Source: Pseudomonadota bacterium (GTDB lineage: Bacteria; Pseudomonadota; Alphaproteobacteria; Puniceispirillales; Puniceispirillaceae). Taken from it: a stretch of DNA of 64,000 bases. The notes beneath the pieces were generated by a model, which saw only the letters and a program-made list of their open reading frames with translations, was not told the origin of the DNA and made no database searches. Location of the stretch: contig JAQCEA010000005.1 of assembly GCA_027620495.1 (NCBI GenBank), forward strand, positions 79,354 to 143,353, in the 5' to 3' direction. The position numbers and the translations under genes are program-made. Shown here piece after piece: positions 52,740-60,744 of the stretch (the first letter of the stretch is position 1; every line of letters starts with the position of its first letter).

Positions 52740-53639
52740 TCAGGCAAACAGCAAGGTTGATAGCTGTCGCCGTGCAGTTATCACATCTGGGTTGGCCGCC
52801 CCTAAGGTTTTGAAAAATTCTAAAAGCTGCAGCCGCGCCGCATCTTCATTCCAGCCACGATCAATGCGGATTGATTCCAAAAGCTGGGCCATCGCGCCGG
52901 CATTGTCCCCCGTGGCAAACAGCGCCATGGCCAAATCCTGACGCGCCTGCAAATCATTTGGATTGGCATCAACCGCCGCCTGTGCCACATCAAGATTGCC
53001 AGCCGATTCTGCTGCACGTTCGGCAAGTTCAAGTGCCAAAATGGCCGCCTGCATCGCTGGTTTTTCCCGAAATTCATCATTCAACTGATCAACAATTTCA
53101 CGCGCCGCCTGATGGTCTTTCATACCAGTCAGACACCGCACCAAACCAGCCAGCGCCTCTGCTGATTCTGGATCGGCCTCCATCAACTGTTGGAACATTT
53201 GCATGGCACTGGCAAAATCCTGTGTTTCGACAGCGGCATTTCCCGCCTCTAACATACTGGCGATATCAGCCCCGGCACCACCAAGTGCGGACACTTTTTC
53301 GATAAATTGGGTGAGGGTTGATTCCGGCTGGGCCCCGGCAAAACCATCAACTGGCTGGCCATCAACAAACGCATAGACAGTTGGCACAGATTGCACACGC
53401 AATTGCTGGGCGATCTGCTGGTTGTCATCAATATTGACACGCACCATCTTGACCTTGCCATTTGCCGCGGCGACAACTTTTTCAAGAACCGGGCCAAGCT
53501 GTTTACACGGCCCACACCATGGCGCCCAAAACTGCACGATCACTGGCTGCTTTGATGACCCTTCGACCACCTCAGCCATAAAATTATTCATATCAACATC
53601 AATTGGTGCGCTGGCGGCGGTGCCAAGGATATGTTCCAT
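52740..53639 (-). CDS. thioredoxin-TPR chaperedoxin (CnoX/YbbN-like)
   Basis: The N-terminal thioredoxin fold has the active site C42-G-P-C45 in FWAPWCGPCKQLGPVL, so it keeps both redox cysteines, unlike E. coli YbbN. From about residue 115 there is a TPR-like alpha-helical region (FASAMQMFQQLMEADPESAE and following repeats). CnoX proteins hold unfolded clients and hand them to GroEL or DnaK. It lies upstream of the LON/Trm112 pair. Confidence 0.9.
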   Translation of the reverse strand: MEHILGTAASAPIDVDMNNFMAEVVEGSSKQPVIVQFWAPWCGPCKQLGPVLEKVVAAANGKVKMVRVNIDDNQQIAQQLRVQSVPTVYAFVDGQPVDGFAGAQPESTLTQFIEKVSALGGAGADIASMLEAGNAAVETQDFASAMQMFQQLMEADPESAEALAGLVRCLTGMKDHQAAREIVDQLNDEFREKPAMQAAILALELAERAAESAGNLDVAQAAVDANPNDLQARQDLAMALFATGDNAGAMAQLLESIRIDRGWNEDAARLQLLEFFKTLGAANPDVITARRQLSTLLFA

Positions 53640-53773
53640 AAATTCTGTTTCCTTTATGATGTGAGACGCCCAAGCGGCACCACAGCTGTCATAGACGCCC
53701 GATCAAGGGCGAGATTGTTCTTTATGTAGGCATGATAAAATCGTTAAACAAGACCAGTTTTTTGTTCACCCGA

Positions 53774-54292
53774 TCAGAAAGTCAAAAGCCGGGGGTCGTG
53801 TCCGGTATGGGCAAAAAACCGCATCAGATCAGCCCCGCTAACGCCTAATGTCATGTCATTCACCAGCGGATGCGCAAACAGGCAGGGCTGATCAGCCAAA
53901 TCGGCATCAAGGATAAGCTGAACATTATGATCCGGGTCATTGATGAGCGTGAAAGGGCTGACCGCGCCAGGGCGCACACCCAACATTTCAAACAATCGGT
54001 CGGCACTGCCAAATGACAATCTGTCAGAACCAATAAGGCCGGGCAGCGCTTTTAAGTCAATGGGCTTGTCTTCTTCTAATACAAGCAGAAAATTTCGTTT
54101 TTTGCGATCACGCAAATATAGGTTTTTTATGTGGGCGCCTTGTAAGTCACCACGGAGCGCCTTGGCATCTTCAACGGTGCGCAAGGGCGGGTGTGTGTGT
54201 GTGGTAAAGCTGATATCCAATGATGTCAGCACCGCCATTAACCGGTCCGGTGTTGTTGGCAAACTGTCTTTAAACTGAGACGACGCATCCAT
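53774..54292 (-). CDS. YbaK/ProX-type aminoacyl-tRNA deacylase (ProXp-ala-like)
   Basis: These single-domain enzymes clear mischarged tRNA, here most likely Ala-tRNA(Pro). Diagnostic segments are KNLYLRDRKKRNFLLVL, LSFGSADRLFEMLGVRPGAV, PFTLIND and FAHPLVNDMTLGVSGADLMR. ATG 54292 has GGAG eight bases upstream, better than ATG 54319. A short run of GT repeats occurs within the coding sequence near 54188-54202 on the + strand. It runs alone on the - strand, divergent from the sugar-biosynthesis pair. Confidence 0.85.
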   Translation of the reverse strand: MDASSQFKDSLPTTPDRLMAVLTSLDISFTTHTHPPLRTVEDAKALRGDLQGAHIKNLYLRDRKKRNFLLVLEEDKPIDLKALPGLIGSDRLSFGSADRLFEMLGVRPGAVSPFTLINDPDHNVQLILDADLADQPCLFAHPLVNDMTLGVSGADLMRFFAHTGHDPRLLTF

Positions 54293-54443
54293 CTGAAACA
54301 CTCCAATTGGTCGTGGCATATGCTATCTGGCGGGCCTGATCGGTCATAACACCCTGTCGAAATTGTAACAAAATGCAACGATTGACCAGATTCGTGTTGC
54401 ATATTAAGACAACCGCATCTCACAGGCAATCGGGCATTATGAC

Positions 54444-55418
54444 ATGACAAAAATTGGGCTGATCGGCTGTGGTATGTGGGGGCGCAACCTTGCGCGCAAC
54501 TTGGCACAGCTTAATGTATTGGCGGCGGTTGCCGACCGTCATGACGAAAATGCCGCTGAATTTGCCGCACAATTTCACAGCCAGCAACGTGATTTTGATG
54601 CCATTTTGGCGGATCCTAGCATTGATGGTGTTGTCATCGCCACTTCGGCGCCCAGCCATGACCAGCTGGCAATTGTCGCATTGCAGGCTGGCAAACATGT
54701 CTATGTCGAAAAGCCCTTATCGCTGACACTTGTGGGTGCCACCAGCATCGCCAATGCCGCCGAAAAAGCCGGACGGCGGGTGATGGTCGGGCATTTGATT
54801 CGGTATCATGCCGCCTTTTGCGAATTACAAGCACAGGTCAGCGCTGGTGCCATTGGTACATTGCGACATATTCAGGCAAATCGCTTGGCCATGGGCCGCA
54901 TCCGCAACACAGAATCGGTTTTGTTTGATTTATGCCCGCATGATCTATCGCTAATTCTGGCACTGACTGGCGGCTTGCCAAATAAAATTCACTGTGCCGG
55001 CAGCAGCCATATGACCGCTGGTGTGGTCGATTATTTGAGCAGTTTTCTTGGATTTGAAAATGGGGTTTCAGCTGGCATGCAAACTAGCTGGCTCAGCCCG
55101 TTCAAAGAACATCAATTGACCGTGACTGGCACCGCTGGATCAATGGTGTTTGACGATACCAAACCATGGCCTGAAAAGCTGACACTCTATCAAGACTCGA
55201 TGCGTTTGAATGGTGAACATTTTATTGTCGACCGCGCCAGTCCCGTGGCCTTACCGGTTGCAGAAGCTGAACCATTAAAAGATGAAATGCGGGCCTTTAT
55301 CACATGCTGTCAAACTGGCCATCCGGCGGCAAGCGACATTGCCGAAGCGCTGAATGTACAGATCGTTCTTGATCAGATGCAAACCGCGTTAATTGATACA
55401 AATCACGCACAGGATTAG
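54444..55418 (+). CDS. Gfo/Idh/MocA-family oxidoreductase, probably nucleotide-sugar dehydrogenase
   Basis: The NAD(P)-binding start MTKIGLIGCGMWGRNLARN and the catalytic-lysine motif GKHVYVEKPLSLT near residue 90 define the family. Paired with the aminotransferase downstream (7 bases away), it resembles WlbA/WbpB enzymes that oxidise a UDP-N-acetyl-sugar acid at C3 before transamination. No acyltransferase or glycosyltransferase follows, so the pathway is not complete here. Confidence 0.82.
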   Translation: MTKIGLIGCGMWGRNLARNLAQLNVLAAVADRHDENAAEFAAQFHSQQRDFDAILADPSIDGVVIATSAPSHDQLAIVALQAGKHVYVEKPLSLTLVGATSIANAAEKAGRRVMVGHLIRYHAAFCELQAQVSAGAIGTLRHIQANRLAMGRIRNTESVLFDLCPHDLSLILALTGGLPNKIHCAGSSHMTAGVVDYLSSFLGFENGVSAGMQTSWLSPFKEHQLTVTGTAGSMVFDDTKPWPEKLTLYQDSMRLNGEHFIVDRASPVALPVAEAEPLKDEMRAFITCCQTGHPAASDIAEALNVQIVLDQMQTALIDTNHAQD

Positions 55419-55425
55419 CTGCCAA

Positions 55426-56550
55426 ATGAACATCGCATTTATTGACTTAGCGCAACAGCAAGCCCGCATCCGCAACAAAATTGATGCGGGGTTAACCGCC
55501 GTTTTAAACCACGGGGCCTATATTATGGGGCCTGAAGTTAGCGCGCTGGAAAGCCGGCTTGGGAAATGGACCAAGGCCGTACATAATATTTCCTGTTCAT
55601 CAGGGACAGATGCATTATTGCTTGCATTGCATGGGTTAGAACTGCAGCCCGGCCAGGGCGTTATTGTGCCATCATTTACCTTTGCCGCCAGTGCCGAGGT
55701 GATGCCAATTATGGGGGCAATCCCCATTTTTGCTGAAGTCGAAACGGATAGTTTCAACCTTGACCCAAACAAGCTTGAAGCCGTACTAGCCGCCGGACAA
55801 GCGGCCAATATTGACGTTGTTGGCATTATTGGTGTCGGGCTGTTTGGCCAACCTGCCAATTATGATGCCATTCGCACATTTGCGAACGCCCATGATTTGT
55901 GGCTTATCGACGATGCAGCGCAGAGCTTTGGTGCACAATGGCAGGGCCGCCCTGTTGGCCAGCTTGCCGATGTGACATGCACCAGCTTTTTTCCAGCCAA
56001 ACCGCTTGGTGCTTACGGTGATGGCGGCGCGGTCTTTACCGATGATGACAAAATTGCTGATATCATCAGATCCTGCCGGATTCATGGCATGGGCAAAGAC
56101 AAATATGAAAATATCCGTATTGGCATGACCGGCCGGTTGGACAGTATGCAGGCTGTTGTGCTGGACGCCAAACTTGATATTTTTGAAGAAGAGTTGGCCT
56201 TGCGGCAGGCCGTGGCAGACCGATATCAAACACTGATTGGCGATATCGTTGAGGCCCCACGGCTGGCGGCTGGTGCCACATCAAGCTGGGCGCAATATTG
56301 CATCAAACTGCCAAAAGCCAGCGACCGCGATCATGTGATCAAACATCTTGGTGCCAGCGGGGTGCCAACCGCGATCTATTATCCTGTTCCGATGCATCAG
56401 CAACCGCCCTATAAAGAGTTTCCGCAAAGCCAATGCGGTCTTGGCGTGACGGTTGATTTATGCCGCCGGGTTCTGGCCCTGCCCATGCATCCCTATTTGG
56501 ACGAGGCACAACAACAGCATATTGCCGCAGAATTACGAAACGCCCTATAG
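55426..56550 (+). CDS. DegT/DnrJ/EryC1-family sugar aminotransferase
   Basis: This PLP enzyme aminates a keto-sugar nucleotide. AFIDLAQQQARIRNKIDAGL is the family opening, CSSGTDALLLAL and VPSFTFAASAEV follow, and the Schiff-base lysine is in CTSFFPAKPLGAYGDGGAVF near residue 190. Translation from ATG 55426 is preferred over the open extension to 55393, which lies inside the upstream gene. It resembles WbpE/WlbC types, matching its partner. The C-terminal AIYYPVPMHQQPPYK is typical. Confidence 0.86.
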   Translation: MNIAFIDLAQQQARIRNKIDAGLTAVLNHGAYIMGPEVSALESRLGKWTKAVHNISCSSGTDALLLALHGLELQPGQGVIVPSFTFAASAEVMPIMGAIPIFAEVETDSFNLDPNKLEAVLAAGQAANIDVVGIIGVGLFGQPANYDAIRTFANAHDLWLIDDAAQSFGAQWQGRPVGQLADVTCTSFFPAKPLGAYGDGGAVFTDDDKIADIIRSCRIHGMGKDKYENIRIGMTGRLDSMQAVVLDAKLDIFEEELALRQAVADRYQTLIGDIVEAPRLAAGATSSWAQYCIKLPKASDRDHVIKHLGASGVPTAIYYPVPMHQQPPYKEFPQSQCGLGVTVDLCRRVLALPMHPYLDEAQQQHIAAELRNAL

Positions 56551-56813
56551 GGCCGCCAGTCGGCAAAAATCCTGGCAAAACGCTTATTTATCCTGCCCGG
56601 CTGACAAGCCCGTCATCAAACAAGGCGCCGACGATCAGATATGGTTATTTGCCTCTTGCAAGGTGCTGGCTCTTGGATTATACAAACGGCCAGCGGTTCG
56701 CGATTAAAGATTGTCTGTTTCGCCTGTAAGGGGACCCGGCATATTATCTCGGTTTGTCGTAAATTGAGATAAGTTTGCCAGACGAAAACAGTTATCGATG
56801 CACATGGTGCAAC

Positions 56814-56888
56814 GCGGGTGTAGCTCAGTGGTAGAGCACAACCTTGCCAAGGTTGGGGTCGAGGGTTCGAATCCCTTCACCCGCTCCA
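56814..56888 (+). tRNA. tRNA-Gly(GCC)
   Basis: A full cloverleaf is present: acceptor GCGGGTG (56814-56820) with CACCCGC (56878-56884), D arm with GCTCAGTGGTAGAGC, anticodon stem CAACC/GGTTG with loop TTGCCAA and anticodon GCC at 56846-56848, T arm with GGTTCGAATCC, discriminator T and encoded CCA (56886-56888). It is a usual target of integrases, and the element begins in its 3' end. Confidence 0.97.
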
Positions 56889-56932
56889 TAGCCCTTCCAA
56901 CGGGTTTCATTTAATCCTGCTATTTCAATCAG
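56870..56932 (+). repeat. 63-bp att repeat, copy 1 (tRNA 3' end)
   Basis: These 63 bases, starting with AATCCC in the T arm of tRNA-Gly and ending with TTTCAATCAG, recur perfectly in inverted orientation at 58161-58223. The first 19 bases are tRNA (with CCA) and the rest is the downstream flank. Identity was read by eye, base by base. Confidence 0.95.
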
Positions 56933-56976
56933 ATACAAGCAAATAACCCTGTTTGTAACTGTGAGTAGTAGGACAA

Positions 56977-58110
56977 ATGGTAGTACAAAATCCGCAACAC
57001 ACTTACCGCAAAGACGGCATTTTTTACTATTGCCGCCGCGTTCCAAAAGATCTTTTGATTCGATACGATGAAGAACGCATCGTGATGTCTTTGCGTACCA
57101 AAAGCATCACTGCCGCAAGACGTTCAGCTGCAGCTATAACCAGTCGGCTTGATGAATATTGGATGTCAATTCGGATAGCTGAAATGAAGATCCCTAAGCT
57201 AGTGGCCACAGATGCTGGGATAATCAAACAACATACCATTAAGCTTTCAGACGCACTGGCTAGCTATCATGCCTTGAAGGGCATCGGAAAGGACGTGTTG
57301 TTCTTCACAACATCTGACCGGTTTTGCAAATATCTGATTGACGCATTAGGTGACCGCCATGTTGCTGATTATTCATCATCAGACGCATCAGCCTTTCGAG
57401 ATCATTTGTTTGATCGTGGACTATCTTCAAGCAGCGTCCGACGAGCATTTTCATCCATTCGCGCAATCATAAATTTGGCAATTAAAGAACATGGCTTGAA
57501 TTGCGTAAATGGATTTGCAAGCACCTTCATTCCTGAAAAGGAAGGACCAAAACGGCGCATGCCTATTCCTACAGACAGCCTTCGAGAAATACAGGCCAAG
57601 TGTGTTTCAATCGATGATGATATGCGCTGGCTTATCGCACTTATAAGCGATAGCGGTATGCGGTTAGCAGAGGCAGCTGGACTACTTAAAACCGACATAA
57701 ACCTTGAAACCGACATACCGTTTATAGAACTCAAACCGCATGAATGGCGGCCATTAAAAACAGCAAATAGCAAACGGTTGATACCGCTGGTTGGATATAG
57801 TCTATGGGCTTGTGATCGCATCTTGAGTAACGGGGATTCAGTTTTTGCCTTTCCACGTTACATGAATGGCAGTCGGTGCAATTCAAATTCAGCAAGTGCC
57901 ACCCTGAATAAATGGCTTCGTCCTATGTTACCGGAGAATTGCGTTATCCATTCTTTTCGACACAGCTTTCGTGACCGGTTGAGAGACGTAGAGGCACCAA
58001 CAGAAATTACCGACACACTTGGTGGTTGGGCTAACAAGTCAGTCGGCCAAAAATATGGGGCCGGTTTTCAGTTAAATATCCTTGCTAAATGGATGCAAAA
58101 GATCGCTTGA
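56977..58110 (+). CDS. tyrosine recombinase/integrase
   Basis: The protein of 377 residues has a core-binding domain (about residues 85-185) and a catalytic domain. R229 in SDSGMRLAEAAGLL, H325 and R328 in HSFRHSFRDRL, W351 in LGGWANKSVG at the second-histidine position, and Y360 in QKYGAGFQL are the expected catalytic set. The opening YRKDGIFYYCRRVPKDL is a common N-terminus in this integrase group. It follows the tRNA by 88 bases and is the likely enzyme for element integration. It lies between the two inverted 63-bp copies. Confidence 0.93.
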   Translation: MVVQNPQHTYRKDGIFYYCRRVPKDLLIRYDEERIVMSLRTKSITAARRSAAAITSRLDEYWMSIRIAEMKIPKLVATDAGIIKQHTIKLSDALASYHALKGIGKDVLFFTTSDRFCKYLIDALGDRHVADYSSSDASAFRDHLFDRGLSSSSVRRAFSSIRAIINLAIKEHGLNCVNGFASTFIPEKEGPKRRMPIPTDSLREIQAKCVSIDDDMRWLIALISDSGMRLAEAAGLLKTDINLETDIPFIELKPHEWRPLKTANSKRLIPLVGYSLWACDRILSNGDSVFAFPRYMNGSRCNSNSASATLNKWLRPMLPENCVIHSFRHSFRDRLRDVEAPTEITDTLGGWANKSVGQKYGAGFQLNILAKWMQKIA

Positions 58111-58160
58111 AGCTAAACTTTGATGCGCCACAGTTTGGCTCAGGGCTTAGCATCTTGGGG

Positions 58161-58223
58161 CTGATTGAAATAGCAGGATTAAATGAAACCCGTTGGAAGG
58201 GCTATGGAGCGGGTGAAGGGATT
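58161..58223 (-). repeat. 63-bp att repeat, copy 2 (inverted)
   Basis: The reverse complement of this segment is identical to 56870-56932. Outside the 63 bases similarity fades at once on one side; on the other, AGGG continues to match with mismatches between. It is a truncated tRNA-Gly 3' end on the - strand, 50 bases past the integrase stop. Confidence 0.95.
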
Positions 58224-58352
58224 GAAGCCCTACTCCTGATCCAGCTATTGCTTTGAAACAAGCATTTTCAACAGTTTTACAGATTTCTTGGATCTGTCAA
58301 TTGCTGTCTGTGACCTACTGTTTGTACTACCGTTCAAACTCCAACATAATCA

Positions 58353-58609
58353 AAACCGACGTGATAGTTACCTGTTGTATCTTTGTTGATAAATGGTCGA
58401 TTGCTAGCGACTAGAGAGCCACTGACAGGCTCTAGCCATGTCATGAATCCGGACTACTGCAGGCCAAGTTGCAACTGTTATCGGGCAGGGAAACCGACGG
58501 GTTTTTTAAAAGGGGCCCAGTTAGGAAAGGCCGAAGGCAATCCCCCCAGCACGTCGGTTTCTCGACCCGAAGCAAACCAACCGAACGGGAATATATTAAT
58601 CGTCGGTTT
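58353..58609. repeat. iteron-like set: four copies of AAACCGACG
   Basis: AAACCGACG occurs at 58353-58361 and 58491-58499, and its complement CGTCGGTTT at 58552-58560 and 58601-58609. Three of the four extend to GAAACCGACG. An AT-rich patch (AATATATTAAT, 58590-58600) lies next to the last copy. The set sits in the gene-free stretch (58224-58810) directly upstream of the palm-like protein gene. Iterons of a replication origin or operator sites are both possible. Confidence 0.7.
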
Positions 58610-58810
58610 CGTTGAGGGGCGACTAGGGCCACTGGGGGTGGTCTGGTATGTGCTGGTGGCAAAGAGAGAGATTTGGTTGGTGGGAGTTAGTGGTATCAGT
58701 AAAACAGAACGGTCTAGAAATCTTCTGGTAATGAAAAGAAGGGAAAAAAGAAAGGGTGCATGAAATAGTAATGTGACGTACCAGAATTATCCTGTAATGT
58801 TTAGACTGTT

Positions 58811-60301
58811 ATGACAGTTAGAGATTACCAACATTCAAGGGCTTTAGATGTTCATCGATGGTCAGACCACCTCGAAGTGAATAGCTTCGTTAATGCAGTG
58901 TTTGATCAATTCTTAAAGAAAAGAAACAAAGAAAATACATCGATCAAAAAGAAGCATCTCAAGCTGGTGCTTCTTGATCTTTACGTTGCTTGGTTGAATG
59001 ACCCAGATTTGAATATTGCAGTTCATATGACACAGTCTGCCTACAGTGATGGAACTGTCTTCAACAAAGGAAAATCCAGATACAATGAATTGAATATCAA
59101 GGTAAGTACGATAGACATCGTTCATCGCCTTCGTGATGCACGTTTGATCGGCTATAAAGAGGGTTGGCAGGATGCTGGAGGTCGGGGCTTTGTCACTCGT
59201 ATCTGGCCCACTGAAAAATTGATAGAGATGTTCGAGAATGCCGCATTTGGCTATTTTGACATTGGCTATTCTGATGGCAGGGAAGCCATCATCCTTCGTG
59301 ATGAAAACAAAAATGATGTCGAGTACGAAGACAAAACACATATCAAGCAGATGCGTTTGCTCGTTCAAGCTTATAACAAGCTTTTAGAAAAGACTTTCAT
59401 AGACATCCAGTCCGTCGATAAGCCAGCACGTATCGAACTTCCAGAAAAGAAGAAACGACGATTTAAAAACAAGCCTGTCTTTGTGAACATCACACATCAT
59501 GACAAGTTCGTCAGACGCATCTTTAACAACAAGTCATTCTCTGATGGTGGCAGGTTCTATGGTGGCTGGTGGCAGCGCATAGATAGTAAGTTCCGTAAAG
59601 ACATCCGGATGAATAATTCACCGACAGTGGAAATAGACTACTCCGCACTGCACGTCATTCTTGCTTACTCAGAAGCTGGCATTGATTACTGGAAGACAAC
59701 TAACAAGGACCCGTATGACTTGCCTGTCGGGGGAGTGAATAATCCAGAGCATTGCCGTGACATTGCAAAGCTATTCTTTTTGCTGTCCTTCAATGCCTCA
59801 GATGAGCAAGCCTTATACAAAGCATTTCGGTCTGAACTAGACTACAAGGAGTATCCATATAGTTTTCCAGATGATGTGCTGTCAGGATTGCTTGATACCA
59901 TAAAAGAAAATCACCCAGACATTAGTCATATGATATGCAGTGGTGCTGGGTTGAGGCTTATGAATATTGATAGCCGTATATGCGATTATGTCATTGCTGA
60001 TTTTATTAAAACAAGCACACCTATCCTGACTGTCCATGACAGCTTCATTGTGCCTATTGGGGAAGAAGATAGGCTTAATCAGCTGATGAAAGAGGCCTTT
60101 GAAGATGTAACCAACAAAGTTGGTATCGAAGTAAAATACAATCAAAATCTCACCAAGACACAACTGTCAGTTCATGGTGCACAGGATAGAGATTGGTATC
60201 TCCGAATGTTTGACTGGATAACTAAAGGCAATCCCACCAATGGCTATCAAAGACGGCTAAAAAGGCATCAGGACTATTTTAATCAAGGAACACTTGTGTG
60301 A
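58811..60301 (+). CDS. putative polymerase-palm protein with winged-helix-like N-terminus
   Basis: No named family is certain. The 496 residues split into an N-terminal half (1-200) with a winged-helix-like segment (DIVHRLRDARLIGYKEGW, then TRIWPTEKL) and a C-terminal half with polymerase-like signatures: D276 in EIDYSALH (motif A), DPY at 300-302, R316-x3-K320-x7-N328 (motif B-like), IDSRICDYVI near 386, and D410 in LTVHDSFIVP (motif C). GGRFYGGWWQ near 246 precedes motif A. The order resembles single-subunit RNA polymerases (HDSFG) and family A DNA polymerases (HDE). No strong ribosome binding site precedes ATG 58811. Its last codons overlap the next gene as GTGA. A replication polymerase for the element is inference. 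Confidence 0.6.
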   Translation: MTVRDYQHSRALDVHRWSDHLEVNSFVNAVFDQFLKKRNKENTSIKKKHLKLVLLDLYVAWLNDPDLNIAVHMTQSAYSDGTVFNKGKSRYNELNIKVSTIDIVHRLRDARLIGYKEGWQDAGGRGFVTRIWPTEKLIEMFENAAFGYFDIGYSDGREAIILRDENKNDVEYEDKTHIKQMRLLVQAYNKLLEKTFIDIQSVDKPARIELPEKKKRRFKNKPVFVNITHHDKFVRRIFNNKSFSDGGRFYGGWWQRIDSKFRKDIRMNNSPTVEIDYSALHVILAYSEAGIDYWKTTNKDPYDLPVGGVNNPEHCRDIAKLFFLLSFNASDEQALYKAFRSELDYKEYPYSFPDDVLSGLLDTIKENHPDISHMICSGAGLRLMNIDSRICDYVIADFIKTSTPILTVHDSFIVPIGEEDRLNQLMKEAFEDVTNKVGIEVKYNQNLTKTQLSVHGAQDRDWYLRMFDWITKGNPTNGYQRRLKRHQDYFNQGTLV

Positions 60302-60744
60302 CTGAAATAGTCAGTTTCCTCGAGGGCAAAGCACCTAACCATCGTGGCCGCATCCTTGCCATGCTTTTACAACAAACCGACCATCAAGCAGAAACCACAC
60401 ACGACTACATCCAGTGGCTATTTCCCCTCAATGAACCAAGCCGTTCTGTAAACGGCGTACCGGTGCTGACTGAACTGGATATTGATGAGATCAGGCAAAG
60501 CAGTCTTGCCCAAGCTAACTTGGCTGAGTCAGCACGTTGGTTTCTTGGCTTCCTTGAAAGAAACGACCACTGGATCATCAAGTACAACCACAATCATCTA
60601 CGGATAACCCGTGTAATCAAGTCGTTGCGTCTGTTGGCTAGTGACAAGGCTGCGGATGAGTTCAAGGACAAAGTGTTGGCGTTGGCAGGTGATAACCTAA
60701 ATTTAGTTGATCAAAAAGCAAGGGGGTTTTGGGCCAATTCATAA
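60298..60744 (+). CDS. OGFr-domain (opioid growth factor receptor-related) protein
   Basis: The pattern FLEGKAPNHRGR, THDYIQWLFPLNEPS, VNGVPVLTELDI and ESARWFLGFL matches the conserved region shared by bacterial proteins and the eukaryotic OGF receptor. The bacterial function is unknown; the 148-residue length is usual. GTG 60298 overlaps the stop of the polymerase-like gene as GTGA, so the two are translated together and probably act together. It ends with a 6-base overlap against the convergent zinc-ribbon gene. Confidence 0.82.
   Translation: MTEIVSFLEGKAPNHRGRILAMLLQQTDHQAETTHDYIQWLFPLNEPSRSVNGVPVLTELDIDEIRQSSLAQANLAESARWFLGFLERNDHWIIKYNHNHLRITRVIKSLRLLASDKAADEFKDKVLALAGDNLNLVDQKARGFWANS

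Noticed and set aside
53696..53711. CGCCC/GGGCG hairpin between the thioredoxin-TPR and deacylase genes
   Set aside because: The stem is only five pairs and no T-run follows on the - strand, so terminator status cannot be supported.
54188..54202. Short GT dinucleotide run
   Set aside because: It lies within the deacylase coding sequence and is too short to suggest a phase-variable switch.
56704..56910. - strand frame with MERVKGFEPSTPTLARL
   Set aside because: It is the antisense of tRNA-Gly, a well-known source of false protein predictions.
58383..58763. 126-codon + strand open frame upstream of the palm-like gene
   Set aside because: Composition is odd (rich in Arg, Pro, Gly without domain-like pattern), no ribosome binding site is seen, and it covers three of the four iteron-like repeats and palindromes, which points to non-coding DNA.
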